NCBI GenBank assembly: GCA_035079385.1
Contig: JAVHKY010000025.1
Span: 19,566,501 to 19,630,500, forward strand
DNA length: 64,000 bases
Direction: 5' to 3'
Source: Aspidiotus rigidus
Taxonomy: Eukaryota > Arthropoda > Insecta > Hemiptera > Diaspididae
In this document: piece after piece, positions 1 through 10,141 of the stretch
Layout of the letters: each line of letters starts with the position of its first letter
Position numbering within the stretch: position 1 is the stretch's first letter
Position numbers and translations under genes: made by a program
Notes under the pieces: generated by a model
The model's database searches: none
Told to the model about the DNA's origin: nothing
What the model saw: only the letters and a program-made list of their open reading frames with translations

Positions 1-347
1 ACAGTTTGAAATGTTTCCTTTTCTTATCAAAATCACAAAATTAGTGCGAACTGACGATCTAAAATTGGAAATGTGTGCCAGTTCGATGAATTAAGATCAG
101 TCAAGCGGTTCTAGTTGTCCAATGAACATAGCACCATGTTTTTATGATTTTTTCTAGTTGCGACCATCATCTCATTCATCTTGTAATACTGAGATGCATT
201 CTTGAAAGGCTTTTCAAGAAAAATAATGATCGGGAGAAGTGTATCTATTTTACCATTGGCATAGGTACTTTTCTCTTGATCGACACTTCTCATTTGTAGT
301 ATAGACCCAAAGAGTAAAAACAGAGTTTGTCCAAGAGAGCTCGAGAC
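1..347. other. Unassigned sequence
   Basis: I see no coding region, RNA gene or element ends here. The short open frames on the minus strand look like chance. Confidence 0.4.
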
Positions 348-510
348 ACGGGCGTCATCCAAATTTGTAGTTTAGGGTTCGCCTAATGCAGTTAACTGAG
401 CAGTGAATCTGCAACACTCAATAATTTGCATAGTGTACAGCTGTTTGCAGAGCTTGACGCGCACTCAACGCGTTAGGTGAACCTAAACTACAAATTTGGA
501 TGATACCCGT
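348..510. repeat. Short inverted-repeat element (MITE-like)
   Basis: The first and last 35 to 40 bases are imperfect inverted copies of each other. The left arm starts ACGGGCGTCATCC and the right arm ends GGATGATACCCGT; both share the core CCAAATTTGTAGTTTAGG. The loop between the arms is about 85 bp and non-coding. No clear target-site duplication is visible, so the superfamily is unknown. Confidence 0.6.
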
Positions 511-542
511 ATTTATCAACGTTATAAGTATAGCAATAAGAC

Positions 543-1036
543 TATAGATACCTAAAAGAGACAAGATAGCTAACTTCGTTAGTTCTAGTGTTCCACCGCA
601 CGCCAACACAGCGACACAGTATTCTTGGGCTAAATTAACATTGCGCTTATGGATGTTTTTCAGTTTTCATCAATTATCTCGGAAACCGTTCATTTTTATG
701 AAAAGATGAAGAGAACAAAATTTATTCCCCTTGTAATTTCCTATCAAATGAGACCTACTTTGATTTTTTTTTTTCAAAATATGAAATAGGTCTCATACAA
801 TAGGAAATTACAAGGGGAATAAATTTTGTTCTTTTCATTTTTTCGTAAAAATAAACGGTTTCCGAGATAATTGATAAATACTGAAAAACGTCCATAAGCG
901 CAATGTTAATTTAGCCCTACAATACAGTGGCGCTATCTCTCGGCACGTAAATTAGCTCGACAAAAATCGGGTACCGGATTTTAACACAGCGCATATGGAG
1001 AGTTAGCTATCTTGTCTCTTTTAGGTATCTATAATA
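543..1036. repeat. Long foldback element, about 490 bp
   Basis: The sequence reads nearly the same on both strands around a centre near 770. The ends are TATAGATACCTAAAAGAG and its complement, and the inner arms share long blocks such as TTACAAGGGGAATAAATT. The arms are over 200 bases each with a T-rich turn. AATAAGAC occurs at 535-542 and 1037-1044, a possible 8-bp target duplication with 3 extra bases on the right. There is no coding capacity, so this is probably a non-autonomous DNA transposon. Confidence 0.65.
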
Positions 1037-1327
1037 AATAAGACGATCTCTGTTTACTCTGTGTATAGACCAGAGGTTGAAAGCTTGCTGAAAGCTGAAA
1101 GTTTTAAGCCAAAAGCCGGAGAATTTGGACAGGAAAGAGCCAAAAGTCAAAAGTTGAAAAATATATTTTTTTGTTGGGAAGAGAAAAGCCAGAAGTTTTT
1201 CAGGTTAAAATTGAAGCTAAAGTCAAAACCTAAAGTTTCATCTTACGGATTTCAATCTCTGGTATAGACCTTCATCCTGTTGACGTCATAGCGCGTTATA
1301 ATTAGCAGAAAACATGTCAATCGACTG

Positions 1328-1700
1328 CAGGGTTGCGATGTTTTAAACAAAATTGTTTTAAACAGTGTTTTAAACGTTGGAATTTGAGAAAAAACGTTTT
1401 AAACACGGACGGCACGTCATGAACTTGAAGTCACGTGTACTCACGTACAAGAAAGCGTTAGTGTCTAGGGAAAAAATTTGGAAAACCCCGCAATAAGAGC
1501 TAGGTCATTATGTTTAAAACGACAAAATATACAAAATTTTTATAAAAATGCCGTTTTAAACATGTTTAAAACACTGTTTTAAACTCTGAAGAAAAAATAT
1601 CAATTTCCAACATGTTTTAAACAAAAAAAAAGTTTCAAACTCAAAAAAACACGTTTTCTGTTCTTTTTAAAAAAAAAAAACATAATTTTTTGCAACCCTG
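1328..1700. mobile_element. hAT-like MITE with CAGGGTTGC ends
   Basis: The element starts CAGGGTTGCGATG and ends TTGCAACCCTG. CAATCGA lies 3 bases outside the left end (1318-1324) and directly outside the right end (1701-1707), which looks like an imperfect target duplication. The interior repeats GTTTTAAAC and GTTTAAAAC many times and codes for nothing. Two smaller elements with the same type of ends follow at 1858 and 2847. hAT-type assignment rests on the CAGGG ends only. Confidence 0.6.
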
Positions 1701-1857
1701 CAATCGAGCCTAACGGACTATCGACTCCCGTGAGAAAAAAACAGGGAGCAGAGATTGTTAGGCTTCTGTTTGATAATTAGGGTAATCTTAACTATCAGAT
1801 TCAGAAGTTTATTTTGAAATACTCGGGACCTTCTATAATGAGAATCTACAACTTCAA

Positions 1858-2154
1858 CAGGGTTGCCAGATGAGGAGTGTAAGAATGCACCAGAGATTTT
1901 TCAGTGAACTGGTCCCAAAAAGAAATAAAAAGAATGGAACGCAATTTTCCGGCTCCGGAGCGGAATGAAAACACTCCGGATGTTTTTTCTGATTTAGAAA
2001 AAGTTTTTTTCAGAAAAAACATGTTTTTCTTGAAAAATTGAAAAAGGACCGGGAAAAGCCCGGGAAAATGGAAAGGATAAAAAAAAACAGTTTTTTTTTC
2101 AAAATTATCAAAAAGGACCAAGTCCGGGCTGAAGGACCAAATCTGGCAACCCTG
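1858..2154. mobile_element. hAT-like MITE, 297 bp, CAGGGTTGCCAG ends
   Basis: Terminal inverted repeats CAGGGTTGCCAGAT and ATCTGGCAACCCTG are perfect over 14 bases. The direct repeat CTTCAA flanks both ends (1852-1857 and 2155-2160), consistent with a target duplication. The interior contains GGACCAAGTCCGGGC-like stretches and A-rich runs but no protein. Confidence 0.65.
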
Positions 2155-2165
2155 CTTCAATCACT

Positions 2166-2542
2166 AATTGAGGACCTATCTGTACAAAGGGCGTCCGTGA
2201 AGAAAAATTCATTACAGAAAAATCAGTTTGAAGTTTCAGTTCAAAATATCTCCGCAACAACGAGTTTAATCAAAAAAATGGTAAGGATGAAAATTGAAGA
2301 GCAACTCTTCTTCTATAAGAAACGATAATCACATTTTGAATACATCCAGAAACAAACAAAGTGAAGATCATTGAAAATATGACAACGGACGCCCTTCCTG
2401 CTGAGACGGAAAAAATTGTGGGTTTAAAAAAAAAAAAATTTTTATAAAAGATGGTTTATGATCTGAAACGCACGAAAATCGAAGTCTCCGCAACAAGGGC
2501 GTCCGTCAGACGGACGCCCTTTGTACAGATAAGTCCTCAATT
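2166..2542. mobile_element. Inverted-repeat element, about 377 bp
   Basis: Ends are AATTGAGGACCTATCTG on the left and its near-perfect complement on the right; the arms share TGTACAAAGGGCGTCCGT. A further short palindrome of AAGGGCGTCCGT lies just inside the right arm. It is non-coding and abuts the next foldback element. Confidence 0.6.
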
Positions 2543-2690
2543 GTGACCCCGTCTACAGAAACCCGGCTCAGCGTTGAATATCGATCAGGAGAAAAGGATT
2601 TTTTACAGAGAAAGAAAGATTCCTTTTCTCCTGATTGTAATTAAACGCTACGCCGGATTTCTGTAGACGGGGTTACAATTAATAAGCTAT
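2539..2690. mobile_element. Foldback element, about 150 bp
   Basis: The ends ACCCCGTCTACAGAAA and TTTCTGTAGACGGGGT are inverted copies, followed inward by CCGGC blocks and a second stem around CAGGAGAAAAGGA and TCCTTTTCTCCTG. Nearly the whole element can fold into one hairpin. It shares ATTG/CAAT bases with its left neighbour, so the exact junction is uncertain. Confidence 0.6.
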
Positions 2691-2846
2691 TTCTATTTCA
2701 AAATTTATAACATAATTATAATGATCTCGCAGCTCCCTGTGATTTTCTTATGGGAGTCAAAAGTGCGTTTGGCTCAATTGATAGGATTTCTACTAACGTA
2801 CTTGCTGAGTGACGTCACAGAATAAGAGTCTATTGATAGTTTCAAG

Positions 2847-2967
2847 CAGGGTCGCAATATTTAAAACGTGTTTAAAACAGGCAGAATCGAGAAATTTATA
2901 TTTGCTCTTAGGAGAATGTTTTAAACAAATTTTTTGTTTCAACTTTCTTTTTTTTTTTGCAACCCTA
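2847..2967. mobile_element. Miniature hAT-like element, 121 bp, with 8-bp TSD
   Basis: Starts CAGGGTCGCAATATTTAAAAC and ends TTTGCAACCCTA. The 8-bp duplication GTTTCAAG lies exactly outside both ends (2839-2846 and 2968-2975). The interior carries GTTTAAAAC and GTTTTAAAC motifs as in the element at 1328-1700, so the two look related. The 8-bp duplication supports the hAT superfamily. Confidence 0.7.
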
Positions 2968-2975
2968 GTTTCAAG

Positions 2976-4033
2976 AAAAATTATCGGGACTATATTCCAT
3001 AATCTCGATATAGTACATTGAAAAAATTTTGGGACTATCGACAGTTTGAAACTATGGAATATTACCCATCACTAGTGAATAGAGCTTTTAGAATACAATG
3101 TTTAAATTTTTTATTGGTTTGCAAGTTGATTGTTTACATGATTGCATTGTCAATGGACTTGACAGAGCATTGTGCGCTAGCATCGCTACATGTGTGACCT
3201 ATAGGCCTATTCCCCAGAGACGTCACCAAGAATGGTAGGCCGTTCCCAACAGCTTACGCTAATGGCTAAAGCTAAAAAAATTTTTGCAATGGCTTCCACT
3301 AACAGCTAATGTTTGACAGCCTTTTAACGGCACAGGTTAGAATTGGCAAAAGCCAATTGGTTGGAATCTACAAGCCAGTTGAAATGAAGTGGAAAGCAAA
3401 AACAAAACCAGTAACAAGAAACCTAACTGCCAAAACCAAAGTCTAAGCTACATACAACTGTTGAGTCCTGTCCTAAACAGCACTAGTGAACAGAAATTCT
3501 CTTTAGGGGAAAGGTCTACTTTTTTGACGGCTCACATGCTCCATCAGCTTTTTCAAAAAAAAAAAAAAACTCTTGAGAAAACATTTTTTTAGCTTCCAAA
3601 TATGACTCGAAGTTTCAAGGTCCCTCCTCCTTCTACTATATTATTGCAGATTGAACTGCAAGATGAAAAAGCAGAGAGTTTTGGAATCCTTCTTTAATCC
3701 TAAATCTAAAATCATGGAAATATCTGAGTCCCCTTTGATTGCGTGTTATTCGCTTCCTCAGTAGTCTCATCATAACTACATCTTAAAGATCGGAATTTTT
3801 AAAGTCCTCTTCCTCTGAAATTTGTAGCTCCAAAGTCCACATTTCTTCTAGTCTTGTATGTAAAATTGAAAGGTGCACTTTCTCGGGGCATCATGAAGTG
3901 TAACCTGCTGACGGGTGGAGCTGGTCGAGTGCGGGTGATCATGGGTTGGAAGTGAGACTAATGGGCATTTCCTATGTGAAAGAGTGCACATCGTCAATGT
4001 TATGATGAAGTTTCATATATTGGTGTGTATAGT
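2976..4033. other. Unassigned sequence
   Basis: About 1 kb with scattered A or T runs and no supported gene, element ends or RNA. Confidence 0.4.
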
Positions 4034-4041
4034 CATATTAC

Positions 4042-4631
4042 GGGTCCCGTTCATTTGGGCGCGAACCCCCATATAAAGCTCAATTCAGCGCAGCGGGGAA
4101 AACTGTCATCATTAAAGAATGTAAGCTTGTTAGCGTAACCCAGAAGACACCACGTGGAGGTCAGCTTACAACGTCTTCCATCCACAAAACATGAAGTTTT
4201 GCTTCGTCAAAATTCATTCGTAACACAAATTCATTCAGAGGCGACTATGAAGGTAAATTGTGCGCTACCGCTCTCAAGTACTCTATAGGCTCCCTGTCGT
4301 CGTACTCAATGAGCAATCTATACAGAGAAACTCAAAAGTCATTTAGTCATTAAGATTGCCTATGAAACAAGGAAAAGGCAAACATGTCTAGTAACAAAAA
4401 ACACTACTATGTTTTGTGGATGGAAGACATTGTTCGCTAACAAGTTGCTGTGGTGTCTTCTGGGTTGCGCTAACAAGCTTTCAGTCTTCAGTGATGACAG
4501 TTTTCCCAGCTGCCCCAGTTCAGCTTTACATGGGGGTTCGCGCCCAATTGAACTCGCGCCCAGATGAACCCTGCGCCCAAATGGCCGCGCCCGAACGGCA
4601 CCGCCCGGCCGCGCCCAAATGAACCCGTCCC
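4042..4631. mobile_element. Inverted-repeat DNA element with 8-bp TSD CATATTAC
   Basis: CATATTAC occurs at 4034-4041 and 4632-4639, exactly outside the ends. The ends are GGGTCCCGTTCATTTGGGCG and its imperfect complement. The arms continue about 170 bp, sharing AAAGCTTGTTAGCG-type and TCTTCCATCCACAAAACAT blocks. The right arm carries extra tandem copies of GCGCCCAAATGAAC-like units that the left arm lacks. There is no transposase. An 8-bp duplication with GG ends could fit hAT, P or Merlin-type transposons; I cannot decide. Confidence 0.75.
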
Positions 4632-4648
4632 CATATTACATTTCTTTC

Positions 4649-5070
4649 AACAAGGAACCTGATTTTATGCGGGGTTTGTTGAAAAATTTGCCGTACACGT
4701 GCGCCGTGTGGTGTCCGGCCAAAACTGACCTACCGTAATAAAGAATTTTGACTTCATAGTGTATGATAGAAGGGGGACATGAAAATTTTGTGTTTCAAGC
4801 TGCGGGGGCTCGACAAATTCAACTTTCGAGCCATAATAATGAAAGAAGGGCAACTTGGAAAAACTTCGACTCTCGAGTCATAAAATATGATAAGAGGGGG
4901 GCTGACTTGAAATTTCTATTTTCAGGCTATACACTATGATACGAAGGACTCAGAAAAACTTGACTCTTCAAGATTTCAATTTGAATTCTCAATACCAAGA
5001 CCAAGTCGAACCATAGAACAGGTTCCCTGCCTTTCTCGTTCAATTTCGTTGATGAAGCCGTCGTTTTTTT
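4649..5070. repeat. Copy of the CAGGGAACCTG repeat family
   Basis: Begins AACAAGGAACCTGATTTTATG, continues with a GAAAAATTTGCCG block and a CGCCGT-rich stretch, and ends with ACAGGTTCCCTG, then a tail CTCGTTCAATTTCGTT and GAAGCCGTCG. The same layout recurs at 42443-43407 and around the copia element. It is non-coding and immediately follows the element that ends at 4631. Confidence 0.65.
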
Positions 5071-5523
5071 CACCATAATCACCTTCTGGACGTAGAAACT
5101 CGCGTTTCCAAAGTGATTTTTGAATACAAATAGAGCTGGAAGCGTTTGGTTACCATACCACTCGCAGATAAAGTATATTTCTGTGTCAAAGGTCTCTCTG
5201 ATGACGTCACTAATTGCCTCTTGCTAGGAAGGCCCCTTGGCTTGTTTGGGGTAGCCTAGCGCAGTTCATTTGTGTCACTCATTACTAGGTTAGTTTGCTC
5301 CGTGCACGAGTCCATAATTATTATGAACTAGCTCATTATTGGCTCAGAACTCGGGATTTTTCCAAGTCTCCAATGTAGGTCAAGGCGTTCTATGTAATCT
5401 CAGAACTTTTCCAAAATGAAATATTTCATATTTTGTGAACTAGGTACAGTTCTTTACTGAAGAAACCCTCGAAGTATGTACTGAGTGCGAGGATGAAGCA
5501 TATTTCGCGAACCTTGAAAAGGA
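5071..5523. other. Intergenic, downstream of the minus-strand gene
   Basis: It should contain the 3' UTR of the gene ending at 5524. I found no canonical AATAAA on the minus strand near the stop and nothing else recognisable. Confidence 0.4.
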
Positions 5524-6329
5524 TCATTCAGTTTCTCCTTTCCCAGAAACGCTAATTTCGGGCAACACAGTTTCATTTATCTCATTTTGAAGCTTACTCG
5601 CTTCTTTATTCGACACTTTGATCCTGTAGGCTAATTCGTGAGGGTAAATATCTGACTTGAAACATCTCCATCCATCCTTACAGGTGAAATTACCCATTTT
5701 CTTTTCCACGTACTCACTGTTGTACTTAAATTCGTCTATAATCTCGCTGCATGACCGAATCTCCTTCACCAACAAATCTATTGACTCCTCTGGACTTTCA
5801 AACATTTTTTTTATTTCCAGCTGAAGTTTGCTCGCTTTCTCATTTGACGCCTTAATCCTATGAGCTAGTTCGCGGAAATAAACATGTTCTTTGAAACAGC
5901 TTTGTCTATCCACGCAGTCGTACTCGTTCATTTTCTCTTCGACTAAGTCACTGTTCTCTTTTAATTCGTCCAAAATTTCGTCGCAGGTTTGAATCGTTCT
6001 CATTAAGTGTACACGTAACATTAAATTTTGCAGAGATTCATTCTTGCTAAGTATATTCTGTCGGTAATGTAGTTTCGAGTACTCTTCTTTGTCCCCGGAA
6101 GACGAGTCGGTTGGATCGATAGTAGGTCTACTCATCGTCCCTTGTCTGAGTGTGATGTAGGCTATTGAGAATATTAATCTGAAAAAGGATATTGAAGATG
6201 AAAAGTACCACAAATACGAGTATATAGGCTTTCTAAGAATAACCGAATTTACACCAGAGAATTTGAATGAACTCACGTATGAATCTCATATTTCCATACA
6301 TCTCGAACTGAATTTCTAAATCTGGTCAT
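5524..6329 (-). CDS. Uncharacterised helical protein with two 3-cysteine repeats (2 exons, 235 aa)
   Basis: I do not recognise this protein. Exon 1 is 6329-6277 and exon 2 is 6178-5524; the 98-bp intron has a GTGAGT donor and a TTTTTCAG acceptor, and the join keeps frame. The ATG at 6329 has an in-frame TGA upstream; a second ATG at 6135 would give 203 aa. After a short N-terminus with one hydrophobic stretch (LIFSIAYITL), the protein is charged and probably alpha-helical. It contains a tandem duplication: residues about 78-142 and 156-221 align with an offset of 78. In both copies three cysteines keep identical spacing (23 and 6 residues apart), with shared blocks EI-DE-K-NS--VE-KM, C-D---CFK, ELA-RIK-SN and ASKLQ-EI. 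There is no known catalytic motif. The hydrophobic N-terminus might be a signal anchor or targeting peptide, but this is weak. The duplication argues it is a real gene. Confidence 0.65.
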
Positions 6330-6990
6330 CACAGTTAGAGAAAAATTGAACAGACGTCAACTTTAAACGATTGGGCGCACGCACGACTGTCAATTATTGA
6401 AGTACTTTGTATAGAAAGTAAATTTTGTATTCGTATGAAAATACAGTCGTCGTTATCATTATTAGTATCGAATTACCCGAGATATCATAATCTAGGCATG
6501 AAAGTAAAGGTGCTAGTTTACTCCACCATGAGAAAAAGTAGAAATAGGCCTAGGTACGTAATCACGTAGTCACGGTTTTTTTGGCGTAGAGCAGAGTTGA
6601 GCAAAACTAAATCCTTTTTAGTGGCTACTATTTTGAAATGGGGGTTGAACGAGCTGTGGTCCCTGACAAATCACACCTCCAGAACCGATACTCACCCTTT
6701 TGATTGGCTGGGCTCCATTTCCTCCTCACGCGCGGTGCAATGTCCGTCATTGAGGTCACAACAAGGGTCTACCCTAGTGGCTGAAGGAGCGCTCGGTACT
6801 TGACTTGGAATTCAGGAAATCCTCTACCATGGGCGTATCTACCAAAGCGTTCAGCCGTACCGGGAGTTCACCAGCAACTTATCAACAGCGCATCGCAACT
6901 CTGGCTTTTCAGGCGGGGGTTTTCCTCCTCTTTTTCTTCTTCTTTGTTGTCTTCTTAATTGTGTTCTTACCCGTTATCGGCGCTCCTATG
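6330..6990. promoter_or_regulatory. Upstream region of the minus-strand two-repeat gene
   Basis: The promoter of the gene at 5524-6329 should lie here. I cannot point to a TATA box or initiator with confidence, and there is no other gene. Confidence 0.25.
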
Positions 6991-6994
6991 GTGA

Positions 6995-7145
6995 GGAGCA
7001 GTAGTAGCATGAGGGATGATACATATGGATGTGAAAGGCCACAACCTTACTCTACATTCATTTTTTTCTTCATTGCCTCGCTCACGTCTCCACGCCTCTC
7101 ACTCGATGAAAATATGTTGTGGTCCATCATTGACATTATCGGGTG
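6995..7145 (-). pseudogene. Decayed R1-like retrotransposon 3' fragment
   Basis: On the minus strand, 7145 to about 7060 reads DGPQHIFSSSERRGD, matching DGPQHTLFECE in the better-kept copies at 21.9, 36.6 and 61.7 kb. At the DNA level it shares GTTGTGGTCCATCAT and a CTCACGTCTCCACGCC-like block with them. The zinc-knuckle cysteine of this region is lost. It is an old copy with no intact frame, and the left boundary is a guess. Confidence 0.45.
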
Positions 7146-9770
7146 AGGAAGGAGGCTAGGCCTTACTCTTGCTTCCCTCAGGTAGTTCTTCAATATACAA
7201 TATAGTTTAGCTCTACACCTCCCCCATAATAATTTGATCAGTTCAATATCATGGCTAGTTTTTATATAAAGCTACAATTTAGACTTCTTGACTCTAAAGG
7301 TATAATATATGATTTTGACTTCTTACTCAATAAATGCTATTTTTCAATTTTGACACAGAACCTGTTTTGAATGGGAGGAGAGGGGAAGCACATCCGCCAG
7401 CCATCCAACAAATTGTGGATCCAATATGAATTGATGTAGGCCATGAAAGAACCCCCAAGAGTAAAGAGTGTCTATTTCTATAAGATGACTCCTTAAACAA
7501 GAAAGAGAGCTGTAATAGATTCTAGAATGCCTCACGTTTTATAAACGAGAGGTAATGAAAAATGATACAGTTGCGTAAGCTCCAGCTTTACGTAATAGTA
7601 GGCGACCTAGATAAAATAGAGCCTACGTATCTTATCAACGATAGCATACGTGTATGGTATGACTGAACAAATGATTGATTTCTATCACATCCTCTAATAT
7701 TTTTGTGTGCATACTCCATGCATATTCAAGGTGTTCGGCCACTATTTCGTTTTACCCGTTTCTGAAAATATTGAAATGTCTGCCGTACTTTATTGTTTGC
7801 GATCTTGGACTTTGGTCACGTTTATTTAAAACCATAACTGAATCAATTGGAAATGGCAACGCCAACAAGGGACCCGATTCCTTTGCTTCCGATCACGAAA
7901 TATCGTCGTCAGTGATGTCGTAAGATGGTATCTAGTATTAATGTGACAGCCGATTCACCCCCTCCGCTGGAACACCGTCTCTTCCTGAGACCTATTCGGA
8001 AGCCATTGGACTCGTTCGGTCGCATTTAAAGTGAAAGAAAACTGTTTAGAGATAAAACATAATTCGATGAAGAAAATTGATGGACGAAGATGAGTCGTCA
8101 TTATTTTTTCTTTTTGAATACGGCCTGCGCGTTTTGAGAAAAAAATGGATCACGAGGTAAAGGTGGGCTTAGTCGCATGGCGGACACTTGGTTGAGTTAT
8201 GTAATGGCGTTTTAACTATCGAGAAAAAGGTTGCCTAAGCTTAGTCCTCAGGTATCATAGATAAGTAGAGCAAAGTTTAAAGATTTGCTACCCTCGGAAT
8301 TCTGTCGTCGAAAACCGAAACCATGGGGATATCACGTGCGAACTACGGAATGCTCGAAAACGATGAAAACCTATTTCAAGGTGACTTATTGTGAGGAAAA
8401 CTAATTGAAATTACTGTCCATAATGGATTCAAAATAAAGAAGTTAATATGTAGTTCGTTTGATCGAAGCCATGACGCGGAAAAGTAAAAAGTCTACGTAA
8501 ATTACGAAATGGGAGGTCCATTTTCCGTCTTCTTGTACAAAACTTCCTTCTTCTTAAGTAAATACTTGTATTTTCAAAATTTTTCTTAATTATTTGCGTT
8601 TAGAAATATGCGCAATATCTCTCAGAACGCGCAATCGCGACTTAATTTTTCGTCAATCCATTTTCTTCTGGAAATTATGTTTTATCAACATACAGTTTTC
8701 CTTTTACAAATTGAAACACAAATCAAACCAGCTAGTATACGACCAATTATAGAGTATTCTCAGTTTCAAAAATATCGGCACTCGATTCATGGTCAAGAGA
8801 GTAAACTTTCGTAAATTCAAATAGGTACTGTATTTCAAATTTTACTCTCTATAATTATATCATATGAATTATTATTTTTTTCTTTTCTTATTTGTACCCT
8901 TATACTCATCTGATGTCCAACTTTTGTATTAAAACTCGATAAACAAAGTAATTTTCTTCTTTTTTATTTCATCTTGAATTTTGTAACCTTTTTTATAAGT
9001 AGGCATACCTAACCAATCGAAAGTTATTAGCTAATAATCATCTCAAGTTCTTTCTGTTATTATTAAACCTGGATATAACTTACCTAATTTAAGCTTGCCC
9101 TGAAAGTAAACGAAAAAAAAAAAAAAAAACTCGAATGTTTCAAAAATGTTGCCGTGACAACAATATCGTGCTAACATTTCTTTCTATATAAGTAAACTAG
9201 AACATCCAAGATTGTAGCTTGAAGGTTAGGGTAAAATTTGATAAGTTCATGAGTCGTATTGAAATTTCCATGTCTGATGCGTGCTACGAAATCTATAAAA
9301 CTAATACCATGATAAAACCACGCGTATAATTACGAAGAACACAATTTCTTTCTTGCTGGAATACGCTTACGAGTTCTTACACTTCTATTTTCGATGACTT
9401 ATTTTTTCCGCGTCTTCTGGTCAGGATGAGATAATTCTAGAGACGATAATATTAATAAAGAGGATTATATACTTCAAAATTGATGGTGGTACGCTAATTA
9501 TCTGCTAATATTTTTAAAAATACTCTAAACTATGGTTGAAATACTTCGTTATTTTGAATTCGTAGATATGGTTTAGAATGAAAAATTGTGTAGAAAAATA
9601 CCTCCATTTCCGAATTTAAAAAACCCAAGAAAATCAAAGAACTAAACTGAGGTCGTATATGTCAAAAGGGCCTCCCGTGGCCTCCATTTAATGTATTTCT
9701 TATGGAACTGAGGCCCTTTCTACATAATATCTCTTCAACTTCTTTTAGAAACAAAATTAATTTTTACGTT
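7146..9770. other. Unassigned intergenic sequence
   Basis: AT-rich, with poly-A runs (for example near 9115). I see no supported exon, RNA gene or element ends. Confidence 0.4.
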
Positions 9771-10141
9771 TCACTCTCGACGCGACAGTTCGACGCACTA
9801 GGCGCTGCGCTCTGCCGTACAAACTACGAAGTTCGAAATCGACGTGTCTGAAAAATCATGATTAGGAGAATAAGGCTTTTAGTATCACCTACTGAAGGCT
9901 AAAAGAAGTTCAATCCTACTGATCTCTGTCATGGCAGCGCTTCTAGTGGTACACGCTGGAACTTCCGACCAAAATGGAAGTAAAACAAAATCTACGAGAA
10001 AAATTTGCTATCAATTTTGAAACAATGCACGGCATCATACCACGTTGATTCTCGAGGATCTCCTTTAAGATTGATCAATCTGTCCGTGAATATTTCTGGT
10101 ATTTTCTCGTTTGAATAAAAAGTAGTTCAACTCCATAAACA
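9771..10141 (+). promoter_or_regulatory. Upstream region and 5' leader of the RpL38 gene
   Basis: The last 370 bases before the RpL38 ATG include a less AT-rich stretch (9780-9990) and pyrimidine tracts such as CTCCTTT. Ribosomal protein mRNAs usually begin in a pyrimidine tract, but I cannot fix the start site from sequence. It could also include a non-coding first exon. Confidence 0.3.

Noticed and set aside
6224..6276. GTG-started N-terminus of the 5.5-6.3 kb minus-strand ORF
   Set aside because: This GTG is the first base of a GTGAGT splice donor; the residues from it to 6179 are intron. The spliced exon-1 ATG at 6329 is preferred.
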